Origin: Punctularia strigosozonata HHB-11173 SS5
Lineage: Eukaryota > Basidiomycota > Agaricomycetes > Corticiales > Punctulariaceae
Direction: 5' to 3'
Assembly: GCF_000264995.1 (NCBI RefSeq)
Contig: NW_006767445.1
Coordinates: forward strand, 128,851-192,850
Length of the DNA: 64,000 bases
Shown here: positions 1 through 12,048 of the stretch, piece after piece
Layout: every line of letters begins with the position of its first letter
Numbering within the stretch: position 1 is the first letter of the stretch
The notes under the pieces: generated by a model
What the model was told of the DNA's origin: nothing
Seen by the model: the letters and a program-made list of their open reading frames with translations, nothing else
Databases searched by the model: none
Made by a program: the position numbers and the translations under genes

Positions 1-1661
1 CGGGATGACCTTGTGCTTGAAGATCGAGCACACTTTCGAGAGCGATGCGAGGAAGGCGGTGATCTCGAGATGGCTGCAAATACGCGTATCAATAAGACCA
101 AGCTCGTCGGCGAGGATGGGACAGTGGGGAACGACTTACCCGATGTTGGCTTTGACGCTGCCAACGAGGAGGTCGTCGTCCCGCTTGAAGGCGTCCCCGA
201 CCCAGTTTGCCTCGATCGGATCGCCGGCCGCGGTGCCCGTCGCGTGCATCTCGACGTAGCTCACCTCAGAAGGCGATCGGGTCGTGCTCTGGTACGCGCG
301 CCGCATCGCATCGCGCTGGCCTTCCGCGACCGGCGCGTACGCGGGTGCGGCCGAGCCGTTCGCGCTGATCCCGGTCCCCAAGATCTGGTGGCCCACGACG
401 TCAGCATTTTAGATGGATGACAGGGAGAAAGAAAGAGGGACCCACCGTGGCGTGGATCTTGTCGCCGTCTCGGATCGCGTCCTCGAGAAGCTTGATAACC
501 ACGACCGCACCGCCTTCACCGCGCGAGAACCTGCGAGAGTGAGTTAGTTAGCGTTGCGGCTCTGTAAACGATGATGGGCGGGCGGGGGCTCTTACCCATT
601 AGCGGACGCATCAAACGGCTTGCACCGCCCGTCAGGGGAGAGAATGGATCCTTGACTATACTGGAACCACTCGACGAACCTAAACGGGTAGTTCAGTTTC
701 CGTCAGTACCGTGAGAGAGCGCGCGCCACAGAGACCGTACGTACCGGACGTTGATCTGGCAGCCGCCCACCACGGCGGCTTCGCACTCGCCCGCTCGGAG
801 GGACTGCACTCCGAGGTGGAACGCGGTCATGCTCGAGCTGCATGCGGTGTCTGTAGGAAGCGAGGGGCCTGTGCAAAAAGCGAGCGTCAGAGACAGATTT
901 GATTTTTGCGGCTATTTGTCTTGGAATGAAACTTTACCGAGGAGATCTAAATGGTAGGAGATCTTGTTCGCGGCCATGCACGGTGCGCCGGCAAACGAGC
1001 CCCGGAGTTCTAGCTCATCCTAAACGGAAGATAGCGATTTCAGCGAAAACGAAATGCGAGGACAAGACACCTGGAGCGGGATTATATGAAAGCGGGCTTA
1101 CTGCGTCTCCCAGCGCGGTGATGTCGTATGGAAGGCTGGCGGCGAAGCAGCCCACGTTTCGCCCTCGGTAGTCGATGCCCGAATCGAGGAGCGCGAGGAA
1201 CGCGAGCTGGATGAGCTTGCGGGTGCCGACGGTCATGCTCTTGGCGTCCTTGCCGGTGATTCCGAACTCGAGGTGATCGAACAGGTCGACGTCCTTCAAG
1301 AACGTGCCCGTGTCCGTGATGATCTTTCCGAGACCACGGCCCTTCCATCTGGTACAGGTGTCAGTGATGTGAGACGAAAAAGCGTCCAAGGATCGGTGAA
1401 CGTGATTACTTACGCGTCTACGTTGAATCGGCTTTGAGGTATCTTCTCGTAGGCATCGCAGCGTTGCATCAGGAAACGAAAGAATTCATCGTGGCTTAGG
1501 TTATCTTCAGCGGCCGAGCCACTAGGGAGCTCGGTAGCGATGCCGACCTAGAAGGGGAGATCGGATTGAGAGACGATGCGGGTACATGCCATGTGAGGGT
1601 GACGTACGATGGCGATGGGTTTCTGCGAAGCGGCACTCGTTTGTGAGGAAGAGGAGGCCAT
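1..1661 (-). CDS. Reducing type I polyketide synthase, N-terminal ketosynthase part (cut by window edge)
   Basis: This is the 5' end of a large polyketide synthase on the minus strand; the rest lies off the left edge. The ATG at 1659-1661 opens a short exon ending PIAI, followed after an intron by [10 protein letters not shown], the start of a ketosynthase domain. Later exons carry the active-site cysteine in [12 protein letters not shown] (about 860-885), the catalytic histidine in [13 protein letters not shown] (about 220-260), and GSVKANIGH with the lysine and second histidine (up to about 110). All ketosynthase catalytic residues are therefore present. Ketosynthases condense malonyl units onto a growing acyl chain in the cytosol. 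At least seven exons are visible. Exon borders and sequence closely resemble the complete synthase at 37989-45695, so the two are paralogues. It is divergent from the monooxygenase at 2916. The family is clear; the rest of the domain order cannot be seen. Confidence 0.9.
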
Positions 1662-1741
1662 TGCTTCTTTGTTATGTGGGTTGGCAGAAGGGGGAGTGGT
1701 GCACAGGGAATGGAGTACCGAGGTGGATTGAGGTTCGCAGA

Positions 1742-1748
1742 TTATATA
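1742..1748 (-). promoter_or_regulatory. Probable TATA box of the left polyketide synthase
   Basis: On the minus strand the sequence TATATAA lies about 81 bases upstream of the start codon at 1661. The second synthase has a TATA-like box at almost the same distance. Assigned by position and sequence only. Confidence 0.45.
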
Positions 1749-2795
1749 CGTCTCTTCTCTCTTCCCTAACTTCTTCTCAGCTTTGCATGTATCCCAAGCC
1801 CAGTAGGTCCGGTCAGGAAGGGAAGGCAAAGGGGAGGCTGTGATAACAGGCGCCGATAAGTCTCAGAAGTCAAAGATCAATCTGCCCGCCTTGTGAAGGG
1901 GGGCGGGGGAGCAATATCGGTGCAGAGTTCCGCGCGCGGGCACATCTGTAGATGGGAGACTATTTCTGTCCGTGGACAATTGGCCCCCTCCGGCACTTGG
2001 GGCGGAGCGAGCCGCGTTCGTCGCGGGTCCGACACATATCTGGCTCGCGCGGCCCCAGATTCGATCAAGGCACGCACGCGTTCCTCCTCCTCTCTTCTCC
2101 GAACGAACAGCCACGCGCGTGGAGTGAAACGAGCCGCGCACATAGGGCTGAGCAGCAAGTGACCGTGAACGCGACACGTTCCATTCATTACCACCAGCAG
2201 AGCCTCAAGTGAGTCAAAACCCGGCGCAGGAAGCTGATGGAAAGCGTGATTAGAGTTGCCCCTCCCATGACGATCAGGTGCTGCAGGGCGTATAACAATG
2301 GAAGCATCAGAAGGGCGAATATAGAAGATGATCAGGGACGTTGAAGTAATGCATGGTAACGCGCCCGGATTTGGACGGCCAAGTGAATCGAGCAGGAGGC
2401 CGGGTGCGTCGGCCAGCGGCGCTGATGCATGTGGGAACGGAACGAGGCGCAGAAAGGGAGAGATCCATCATGTTCTCTCTTTTTTTTTCTGAGTCGCGGC
2501 GGGCGGGAGAGGGGGGAGGCGTGGGCCAATCGCGGACGACGATCAGGGAAGGAGGGCAGGCTCTTGGCTGCGGGAACACCCGGGCACACGGTCCGTGGCG
2601 GTGCTCCCGGTACGCTTTCTCACCCTCCCTCCCAGTTCGGGACACCTGGGACTCCCGTCCATGCAATGATGACATTCTGGAATCGGGCGGTGATGATACC
2701 GCCCGCCCGCCCACAGATCATAGATGGGGACACGGCCCCGGTATTTTTGTTCTGGCTGCTGTGTCGCATCTACGGATGATATAGCTCCCCTGCTA

Positions 2796-2815
2796 CTGCT
2801 GCTGCTGCTGCTGCT
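2796..2815 (+). repeat. (CTG)n microsatellite
   Basis: Six CTG units plus a partial unit lie about 100 bases upstream of the monooxygenase start codon, probably in its 5' leader or promoter. Confidence 0.85.
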
Positions 2816-2915
2816 ACACGCTTCGACACTCGACACGTTTCTCGGAGTACCCGTTCATCCAGACTCGGACCTTGCATAGCACCGTTACGCCACCATTGCC
2901 CTAGCAGTATACAGC

Positions 2916-5063
2916 ATGTCTGGGTCTGAATCGCCGAGCGCTACGCCGCTGCATATCATCGTCGTCGGAGGCGGCCTCGGTGGGCTGGCCGCTGCGGTGG
3001 CGCTACGTCGGCAGGGACACAAGATCGAGGTAAAGACGGATCTATCACCCCCGCTCATTGCTTACGAATAGATTGCTGAATTAACTGCTGCGGTTTCGAA
3101 CAGGTGTTCGAGGCTACGAAGGTGTTCAACGAAATCGGAGCAGCCATCGGCACGCCGCCAAACGCGGTCAAGATCTTGAACGCGCTCGGATCGAGCGTCG
3201 AGCGCGTCCAGGGAGTGGAGTACTGTGGAGTGAGAGAGCGTTTACATGTTCTTGGTGTCCGGTCCCCCCCACTGACCGCGATCTGTTCGCCGTTTCAGCT
3301 ATCTTCCTTCAACTTTGACGGCGGTGCGGGCTACACGGTCACGCTAGGCAACATCGCCGAAAAATACGGCGCGGTAAGCCTTCCCCTCCATCACCGATCT
3401 CCTCCTAGCCCCATCCGTCCTTCCCGAAACATAGCATCAGCATCCAAAAACGCTGACAACGCCTCACCTTCTCGCGTACCCTTGTTCCTTCGTCCTGTTA
3501 CGGGCGACATTTTCAGAAATGGAACCTGTGCCACCGCGCCGACATGCACGACGAGCTCGCCCGGCTCGCGTTCGGTGCCGAAGGCGACGGCCCGGCCGCG
3601 CAGCTCCACCTCAACTCGCGCGTGCTCACCTGCGACCCGTCCACGGGCTCGATCACGCTCGCCTCCGGCGAGACGCTCACCGCCGACCTCGTCATCGCCG
3701 CCGACGGCATCCACGTACGTGAAACCACCCTCCCTCCCCTCGCTCTCTCGTTCCCCCATCCATCGCTCATCTGAACATTTCGTCCAGTCGAACCTGCGCA
3801 CGACCGTCCTCGGCCAAACGGTGACCGCCCCGCCCTCGTCCGTCGCCGCCTACCGCTGGATCACCTCCGCCTCCGAGCTCAAGTTGGACGAAAACCCCGA
3901 GTTATCCTGGGTGCTGAAAGACGGGCCCTCCGGCCCGCGCGTCGTCACCTCCGCCCCGGGCGACTTCAAGTGCATCTTCGTGTATCCCTGCCGCGGGGGT
4001 AAACTCGTGAACGCGCTCGGGATCCATATCGACCGGAGGGACCAGAACGCGGTCGGTACGGTACTTTTTTGTTCGTTCGATCGTCGATGGGGCTTTTCCC
4101 ACCTTTCCTTCTGCCCTCCCCCCCACCATCAAAGAGATCTATCTACGCGCGTCACCATCTCGCGCGTATCTGCATCTAACCACCCCTAATCTCTGTTGGT
4201 GGCTGAAACGTCTGGGCTGCAACGCTGACATCACCCCCATCTTTTCTGTTTGTTAGATCTGTACGTCCCGGCGACGACCGCGGAGATGCTCGACCTTTAC
4301 GCCGACTTCCACCCCAAGTTCCGCAAGCTGCTCGCGCTCGCCCACGACGGCGACGTCGGGCTGTGGCAGCTACGTTCGCTTCCCAACCTTCCAACGTGGA
4401 TCAACGGCCGGCTCTGCCTCCTCGGCGACTCGGCGCACGCCATGCTCCCCAGTACGTTCCCCCACCCCCTCTTTCTCTCTCTCTCTCTCTCGGAATCTCA
4501 CGCTGGGTGTCTTTTGGTGCGGTTAGCTCTAGGCCAGGGCGCGGCGATGGCGCTCGAAGACGCGGTCGTGCTCGCCGCCCTGCTCCCGCCAGGCACCCGC
4601 GCCTCCGACGTCGCGTCCCGGCTCAAACTGTACGAGGCGCTCCGGAAGGACCGCGCGGAGTTTATCAAGACCGAGTCGCTGGAGCAGATCACCGTGCCGC
4701 AGAAACGTGGGTTATACTATCGGAGTGCGTTTTCCGCCCTCCCCGTGTTCTCTCTTTACCTCTCTCCCCTTCTCTCTCCCTTTCTCTCTATCTCTCTCTC
4801 TCTCTCCTCCTCTCTCTCTTTCCATTTCTCATTCCCGCGTATCATCTTCTTTTCCCTCTTTTGTCGCCCGCCGTGTCTTTTCGTCCCCCCCTCCCACCTC
4901 CCGTGGTCACCTCTTCACCATAATCGGCTGCTGACCGGGCTTATCGGTATATATAGCGCCTGAGATGCAGACGAGGGTGATGGGACACGATGCCGCCCAG
5001 GAAGCGCGGGAGGCGCTGGAAAAGGAGGAGAAAGCCCGCATAGATTCCGGATCTGTCGCTTAG
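2916..5063 (+). CDS. FAD-dependent monooxygenase (salicylate hydroxylase-like)
   Basis: The protein belongs to the single-component flavin aromatic hydroxylases, which use NAD(P)H and O2 to hydroxylate aromatic or enolic substrates. The ATG at 2916 opens an exon with the FAD dinucleotide-binding motif VVGGGLGGLAAAVALRRQGH, so the start is well placed. Later exons give VFEATKVFNEIGAAIG (about 3105), the middle FAD/NADPH motif DLVIAADGIH (about 3685-3715) and the ribityl-binding motif GDSAHAMLP (about 4425-4450). The last exon ends at TAG 5061-5063. Roughly seven introns are present; two carry long pyrimidine tracts. A long open frame at 3104-4189 reads straight through introns and is not the protein. 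The gene is divergent from a polyketide synthase and followed by an efflux pump, which suggests a tailoring role; the substrate is unknown. Confidence 0.88.
4748..4837 (+). repeat. Intronic pyrimidine (TC-rich) tract
   Basis: An almost pure run of C and T, mostly TCTC units, fills much of the last intron of the monooxygenase. A shorter run lies in the preceding intron near 4465-4490. Confidence 0.8.
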
Positions 5064-6248
5064 AGGCTCAGAATAAACTCTTATTCATTCGGTGGTGTGT
5101 CATGGGAAGATTTGGGTGTATGTTTTACGTAGTGTTTACAATATCACCATCGCGACGAACGACCGCGGTGTCTCCCTCCATATCTCTCTCTCTCTCTTCG
5201 TAATCGGCTGCGGCTCAATCTCAGTGCTCTGTGCAAACTCAAGGGCGGTGCAAGAAGAAGGAGAAGAAGATAGATGCAAACGTTGCCGTTTAGTGTTACG
5301 CGAGATCTCGTCGCAGCTCCGCCAGCGTGCGCGTGCGCCGAACCAACGTCGCGGCACACACTCTTGACGCATTATCTATTTTTTTCCCATTTTATCTGCT
5401 CGCTATCAGCGAAGGAAGGCGCGAGGCGCGTGCTGAGAGGGGAAGAGAGGGGGGCTCATTGTTTGTGAGAGCCCCATCAGAAAGGAGCTTGACCCTCATA
5501 TCAGAACGAAGTTTGCAAATGGCTTATGCCATCGGGCTGCATGGTGTGAGTTGATCAAAGCGTGTGTGGATTCGGGGATTGAATAGCTTATGACCGACTT
5601 TGCGACCCGCTTGAAACCTGGCCTCCTCCTACATATTCACTCTTTTGGTGGAATCTGGAACTTGGAGCCGCCGGGCGACAGGGGGCGGCGATGCTGTGTC
5701 GCGGTCAATTATGGGTCGAACGCTAATATGTAACGGGGGGTCCAGATCGATCTGCGGGACCAATCTCCGGCATCTCAGGATCGCGGAGATTCGGAGATCC
5801 CACCTTGGGTGAACGTGTGCTCGGGGTCCGTCCCGGCCACGCGCGCACGGGATCAATCGATCGCGCGCACCATCCAATCCGGAAGCAAAGACTTTTGCAG
5901 GACCCCCCCTCTCAGATGTCGCATTTTTTCCCATCTGCCCGCGTTCGGTAGTCTTCCCTTTCTGTCACGGACCGCCACACTGCGGCGAGGTCATTCGCGC
6001 GCTCAGACGGGGGCGGGCGGCAGAATGCAGGCCTGTCGCTCCATCTCCTGCGTCGAATTCTTGCGCGTCGCCAGGTCCATAACCCCCCCCTTCCCCGCGG
6101 ATGGGACCATCAGCCCGCCGGCGCTCGTCCAATACACTGAGCCCTGCCTCTTGAGCTCGAACGCTACGGCCTGTAGTTACTCGTGCTCGCTGCCCTTCTT
6201 TTGCACCTTCCGCTTCGACGAAAAGTAAAGAGCCAGGAGCGACCAAGC
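5064..6248. other. Intergenic region, no gene seen
   Basis: This stretch contains the 3' end of the monooxygenase transcript and the promoter of the efflux pump. Short open frames on both strands lack motifs or splice patterns. A short TC run lies near 5184. Confidence 0.5.
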
Positions 6249-9001
6249 ATGGCCTCGAAGCAGCACTCCGTCTCGCAAGCGCAAGAGAAGGACGTCGCAC
6301 CGATACCTGTGCGATCGACGGTGCTCTCTGGATCCAAGCTCGCGATCGCCCTGGTTTCCCTATATGGCTGTCTTTTCCTCGTCATGCTCGACCAGTTGAT
6401 TCTCAGTGAGTGCATACAGTCGAGCTTTCCCAACAGACATCCTTTTTTTTCGGTGCACAGAGCCTGACCGCATATATCCGCAGCGACATCCTCCCCGCAC
6501 ATCGTCTCGCAGTTCAACGCGCTCGGCGACATCGCATGGATCACGACCGCCTACTTTGTGTACGCCATCCGCTTCCGCTTCTCCGTCGCGTGGAATGTAT
6601 GCTAACGATATCGGGTGTTGCAGAGGCCAAGCCTCGACGACGCTCATGTTCGGCAAACTCACCGCCCTCTTCCCCACCAAACTCGTCCTCCTCTCCTCCA
6701 TCTTCGTCTTCGAAGCCGGCTCCGCCATCTCCGGCGCCGCGCCCTCCATGAACGTCCTCCTCTTCAGCCGGACCTTGCAAGGCATCGGCGGCGGCGGGCT
6801 CTCCGTGTCCACCTTCGCCACCATCGCCAACGTACGGACCCGCCGCACACACATGATCGCGCGTATTTTGAGTCGCTGACCGTCTCGTGTTGGGACGTAT
6901 ATAGATCACGACGTTGAAGCAGAGAGGGTGGGCGACCGGTCTGGTCGCGATGGTCTTCGCGCTCTCGTCCGTCGTCGGCCCGCTCGTCGGCGGCGCCTTC
7001 GCCGACTCGAGCGCGACCTGGCGCTGGTGTTTCGTAAGCTCCCTACGGCCCTTATGCACCTTCTCCTCTTCTAACGTGTGTATGCTTATTATTTAGTACA
7101 TCAACCTGCCCATCGGCGGCCTCGCCTCGCTCGTCCTCCTCCTTGTCATCCCCTACGCGCCCGCGACGCATTCCCCGCCCGGCGGGCTGCGGTGGTACCA
7201 GGTGCTCAGCAAGATCGACCTCTTCGGTGCGTCCCGCGGATCCTTGCCATCTCTCCCTCTAGTATATCTTGATCAGCTCACAAAATGCTTCCTGTTTTTC
7301 TTCCAGGCTGCATACTCGCGATGGGCGCGACGGTCTGCTTCCTCGTCCCGCTCACCACCGGCGGGAACGTCTTCGCCTGGAAAAGCGCCGTCGTCTGCAC
7401 CGTACGTCCTCCCCTCCCCTCCCCTCCCCTCCCCTCTCCTCTCGTATCTAAACGCCGCATATATGCAGCTCTTCCCGGTGTCGGTCGTGTTCTTCGTCGC
7501 GCTGATGGCGTGGTGCCGCTATCGCGGCCCCGACGCGATCCTCCCGCTCTTCCTCCTCCGGAACAAGAGCATGAACGGCGCGTGCGGACACGGGTTCTTC
7601 ATCTGGGTACGCGTATCCTCCCCCCCCCCTCCTCTCCCTCCGCCGTGTCCCTCTGATGCACGTTGTTATAGGGAGCGATGATGATCACCTCCGTCTACCT
7701 CCCGTACTACCTCCAAGCCATCAAAGGTAAACCGCTCTCCGCTTTCTCCTCGTCCAACCCCGATGCAGGAATTTATTCTGACGAGCTATGGGACAGGCGT
7801 CAGCGCGATCCGTTCCGCGGTCGAGTTGCTCCCGTTCATGATCTGCGGCACGGTCGCGGCCGCGATCGGCGGCGCGTTCATCTCCAGGACGGGCCACGTC
7901 ACGTCTTGGCTCGTCTTCCCGCCCGTGCTATGCGCCATCGGATAGTGAGTTGTGTTTTTTTTTTTTTTCCCTCCCCGTTGGAGCGTGAACAGACTTGGGG
8001 GTAACCGATGACCTTTTTCTTGCGTTGCGGCAGCGGGCTCATGTTCACGTTGGACGAAAAGTCGAGTATGGCGAGGGTGTACGGGTACGTGTTCGCTTCT
8101 CTTTGTGTATGCCTTTTGAATTCGGGCTAAAATACGGATGCTACAAGGCTCCAGGTGCTCGTCGCGCTCGGCGTCGGCGCCGGGCTGCAGCAGAACCTGC
8201 TCGTCCCCCAAAGTTCGTCCACCCCTCGCTTATTTCAACGTCGAAAAAATAGAACACGAGGAATGCTGATGGGACGCGCGGACAGTCATCTACCAGGACA
8301 ACCCGATCCACTCCCGGATGGGCATGTCCCTCATCCTCTTCCTCGGTTTCATCGGCCGCTCGCTCGCCATCGCCATCGCCGGCGCCGTGCTGCTGAACCG
8401 CGTGCGTTTCACCCCTCCCCCCTTTTTTTCTTTTCTTTCTCCCCCCCTTCGTATCGTTTTTTTTTGGCATATCGCAATAGAACAAACGGACTGACGGCAT
8501 GCGTGGTTCTTGCGATATTAGTTGGGCGCCGAGATACCGAAGACGCTCCCGGGCGCGCCGGCGTCGATCGTGCACGCCGTGAAGAGCAACGTCGACAGCG
8601 TGCGGAGTCTGTCGGACGAGTTCAAGCCCGGCGCGGTGCTCGCGTACGCGCGCGCGCTCCAGCCGACGCTCATCATCGGGTTGCCGTTCTGTAAGTTTCA
8701 CTTCTACCTCTCTCTCGTCTTCACATGTCGTTTCGTGGATACTTCCTACGTTTTTTTTCTTTTTTTGCCCTGGGTTCGCATTCCGGGCTGAAATGACGCG
8801 CGCGCTGACTGGTTAATCTCCTTCTTTGCTTGCCGTGTTGCAGCGATCGCGGCGCTGCTTTCGGCGCTGTTCATCAGTCGGTCGATCGCGAAGAAGGCGG
8901 CGACGGAAACGAGGGTGCCGCCGCAACCGCAGGACGCCGAGGCGGGCGCGGCGACGCCCGTGGGCGAGGCGGAGATCGAGAAGGTGCAGGAGGAGGCGTA
9001 G
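6249..9001 (+). CDS. Major-facilitator efflux pump (14-TM drug:H+ antiporter type)
   Basis: This is a multi-exon membrane transporter. The ATG at 6249 gives a polar N-terminus and then the first membrane helix (LAIALVSLYGCLFLVMLDQ). The motif DIAWITTAYFLGQASTTLMFGKL region matches the helix 2 pattern of DHA2-type pumps, split across an intron near 6570-6625. Further exons give GIGGGGLSVSTFATIAN, GWATGLVAMVFALSSVVGPL with the antiporter motif C pattern in helix 5, and WRWCF-YINLPIGG, a hallmark of the family. About twelve short exons follow; the last ends in a charged tail at TAG 8999-9001. Helix number is consistent with 14. The likely role is export of the cluster's product or self-protection across the plasma membrane by proton antiport. 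This is inferred from family and neighbours. Confidence 0.88.
7407..7440 (+). repeat. (CCCCT)n intronic minisatellite
   Basis: About six CCCCT units lie inside an intron of the efflux pump, just after the donor site. Confidence 0.8.
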
Positions 9002-11489
9002 ATTTCGCGCTCGTTCGGTTTTTTGTTTTCCGACTCGGCGTTTTGCCAGGGCTCTATTGTGTGGGTTTTGTGTACGCTACGACTTCTAGGCTGACTGCGA
9101 TAGATGGTTCGGGACGATGATGACTATACGATTGTTGTGTGTAGACTTGCGCGGATATGCGTGTCGTCAATTCGGAGAATTGGATGTTGGCGTGTGTTTG
9201 GGTATGTGCTAACGCGAACATCGCTGGTGCTCCGTGAATGCGGTGTGTACACGTCCTTACGCGACTTCTAGTGCGGATGATTTGACTGTGATGTTCGTCC
9301 GGAATGCCGAGTACGACATCGATTCAGAGAATAAGACGCTGCCCCGTCTTTGGGGTACGAACGTGCACGGTTCGTGGTTTGTGTACCGAGGCAACTTCTA
9401 GTCCGAGTGACTATCGTCCAGTTCTTGAGACTGCGCTGATCGCCCGGAACGATGACTATGTACACAATAGCGTAGACTTTGACAAAACGCATGGCACCAA
9501 TGTAGAGAAATCGTTTCGAGTCATCGCTGAGGTGCCAACTCGATGACTCCCGCGTTTCGCGAGTGCGGTCAATGGTTCTAATGCGGATGATCATCTCCCG
9601 TGCCGTTTGACTGGCGAACGGCGTCGCGCGTAGGGCTCCCTCGATGCCGATCTCCCGAGAAGCAACGTGCTGCATCTCTCTGAGACGACGCCTCGGAAGG
9701 ACGTCGTTCTCGCTGCATCACGATCGGGGAAGCCCCACGCGCATCCGCAGTTACTATCTGTCAAAGCCTGAGGGAGAACCGCGCCCGGAAATGTCCGATT
9801 CCGAGCACGTACTCCTCTTGCTTTCGTAGCTTGGTTAATGGAGATAGGGTTGCGGCGGACTTTGAGATCGAGTTCGGTTTTACAATTGACTGTTTCTTGG
9901 GAAGTAGCAATATCAACATGCTTCCGGAGCAGAGTCGCACAGTTTGCATCATATGTCACTCACAGGTGCTCCATGCTGCCTGTGCATCTGTCAGAGCAGC
10001 ACTTGCCTATTGCAAGCAGGTGTCAACTCCGGGGTGCGCGGGGAGCAAGGTTCTAGCACATTCGCTGCAGTCGCCTCGGATAGACGTTGCAGACGGAAGC
10101 TGCAGTCGACCCACGCGCCGATGAAACCCTCGACGAGCGCGGAACCCTGCGTCGAGGTATTTTCGAGCCAGCTACCCTATGTGGCAGGTCCCATTGGATG
10201 CGCTCATCATAGATTCCCGTGTTGATGATGAAGTCAATTGAACGCGCTGAGCTGACCAGTCCAGGCGTGTACAGTCGGAGATAGCAGTATCATGCTACCG
10301 TATTCTGCGAGATAGCCTGGAGCATAGGATGTCGCAAGTCACTCCGAGAAGCTGACGCTGGGTGCCCCGCCGAAGTTGATAGAGCAAGAGAAGATGCGAA
10401 CTGGGTTCACTGCCCATGCTATTTGGGCGATCTTCGTGTGTATATATAGGATTCCTCTTTCTGCTCCCTCACAAATTCCATGCCTGTCAAGGTCTATGGC
10501 ATCCATGGGCTCTATCAATGTTGAACGATCAATCACTATGACAGACGAGTAGATTCACCACGTCGACCTCTGCGAATCCCTAGCATGACTGCGATCAGGG
10601 CGCCGTTCGGCGTACGTCCGGGCGCGCATCGATTTAAATATGGATGACACGCACGTCGGTGGGTGCCATATAGTTGAGGTGATGAATTTGCCAATACAGT
10701 ATGCCCAGATAGGGGAACCGGAGAAATCAGGTGGCGCCCTAAACTTCGAAGTCTATGTTTAACATGATGGAAGGGCTTCGAAGCTGTACTTACTGAATAC
10801 GCGCGCAAGACGGGCTGTATTGGTTGCGGATCGAGACCCGTGCATATGAATACGAAGGTCCGATAATGCCCGGTATGTGTGCGCGCGGAGCTGCAAAGAG
10901 GCGAGGGTCCCACACTGGGTCCTCTGGTGCCTTGAATGCCCGTAATAATCGTGAGGTGCCTGGATAATCCCGCATCTGTCGCCTGTCCCGGAGGATATAG
11001 CCTGGACACGCATGGTCAACCATCTGCGTGTGCCTCGTCCGATCTTCGATGGCGAGAAAACCTGGGTCAGGTCCAGAACGACATTGCTGCTCGATGCCCG
11101 GTGTTACTTGGCAATTAACATGATGCAAAGGGAGCCTAAGACGCGTTTCATCGGTAGATGTGGTAAGAATGGATCTATATGGACCTTTCAGTGGGATCGC
11201 GCAAAACTTCAAGGCGTGGGAAACTAGATTCAAACGCGATCATCGCGTAAGGATATCCACACTGGCTCATAGTGGACATGACTTTACATGGACATGGATT
11301 ACCCACCGCGTTCAAGATCAGGAGAGTGCCGAAATTGACGACTGTTCGATCTTGTCTTATCAGTGCCTGTTATGTCGCCTGCGAAAAGGACGACGTGCTA
11401 TCACGACGTTTCGTGAGCCAGGACGCCACAACGTTCGCGCAAGTAATGGAACGTACATCAACACTCGATCAAAAGTTCGCCCAACAATC

Positions 11490-11515
11490 GCCGGAAATAT
11501 ACCTACCTACCTACC
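11490..11515 (+). repeat. Shared tail motif: GCCGGAAATATA followed by (CCTA)n
   Basis: The 12-base core GCCGGAAATATA followed by CCTA units matches the end of the insertion at 31969-32120. Sequence upstream of the core does not match between the two sites. The core plus short tandem tail resembles the 3' end of a non-LTR type insertion, here nearly all that remains. Confidence 0.5.
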
Positions 11516-11989
11516 TACCCTCTCAGCGTCATTCAATGGGAAACACATCTTTCAGTCGGCAACCATCCCGGCGTCCACCCGTAGCCACCCGTTGGCATAG
11601 GGCGAACACAACGGCATGCCAGCTCGTTCTACGCAGCCGAATCTGATCTCGGCACCCTTCCAGTTGAATTGAAGGGGCGAATAAGAAAAACAGTCGCCGC
11701 ACTTGCGGAAACGGTCTGTTGGGCGATGCGGCATCAAGTGTTCGGGGGCTTCTCAAGCATGATCGGCCGTGGGAGGCTCGTTGGATGCCGGGACGCTGAT
11801 AGCGCGACCAGACTTCGTCCTGATCGAGGGGCGACAGCTGACCGTTCAGCTCTGGACGCACTCCAAAGCATGATTGCCAAACCGGGCGTGGGTGACGCCG
11901 GCTGATTGTCGTCTGCAAACCCGATGCTTCTTGATAGGGCACCGTGATACATGTCCCAGCCACGAAGGTTAGTGAGGTGTGGGTGGGGT

Positions 11990-11996
11990 ATTATAA
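11990..11996 (+). promoter_or_regulatory. Probable TATA box of seven-TM gene 1
   Basis: The sequence ATTATAA lies about 55 bases upstream of the ATG at 12049. Assigned by position and sequence only. Confidence 0.4.
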
Positions 11997-12048
11997 GGAG
12001 ACATCAGCGCCTCCCGACCAAACTCGAGACTTAGTTCCCTGGGGCACC

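Larger units (their letters stand above)
1662..2915. other. Divergent intergenic region between polyketide synthase and monooxygenase
   Basis: About 1.25 kb separates the two divergent start codons and probably holds both promoters. Open frames here lack family motifs. It contains a probable TATA box for the minus-strand gene and a CTG repeat close to the plus-strand gene. No other gene is seen. Confidence 0.6.
9002..12048. other. Gene-poor stretch of about 3 kb
   Basis: No frame here has recognisable family motifs or a consistent splice pattern. Several short open frames overlap on the minus strand at 10536-11233 and 11529-11963, but none could be assigned. It may be decayed sequence or long regulatory DNA. 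A short tail motif shared with a repeat insertion at 32 kb lies at 11490-11515, and a TATA-like box for the next gene lies near 11991. Confidence 0.4.

Noticed and set aside
3104-4189. 361-codon open frame as a separate gene
   Set aside because: It is the monooxygenase exons read through unspliced introns; conserved motifs fall in several frames joined by GT-AG introns.
11490-11515. CCTA repeats as telomere or subtelomere sequence
   Set aside because: Only a few units are present, the unit is not TTAGGG, and the flanks are ordinary DNA. A repeat-insertion tail fits better.
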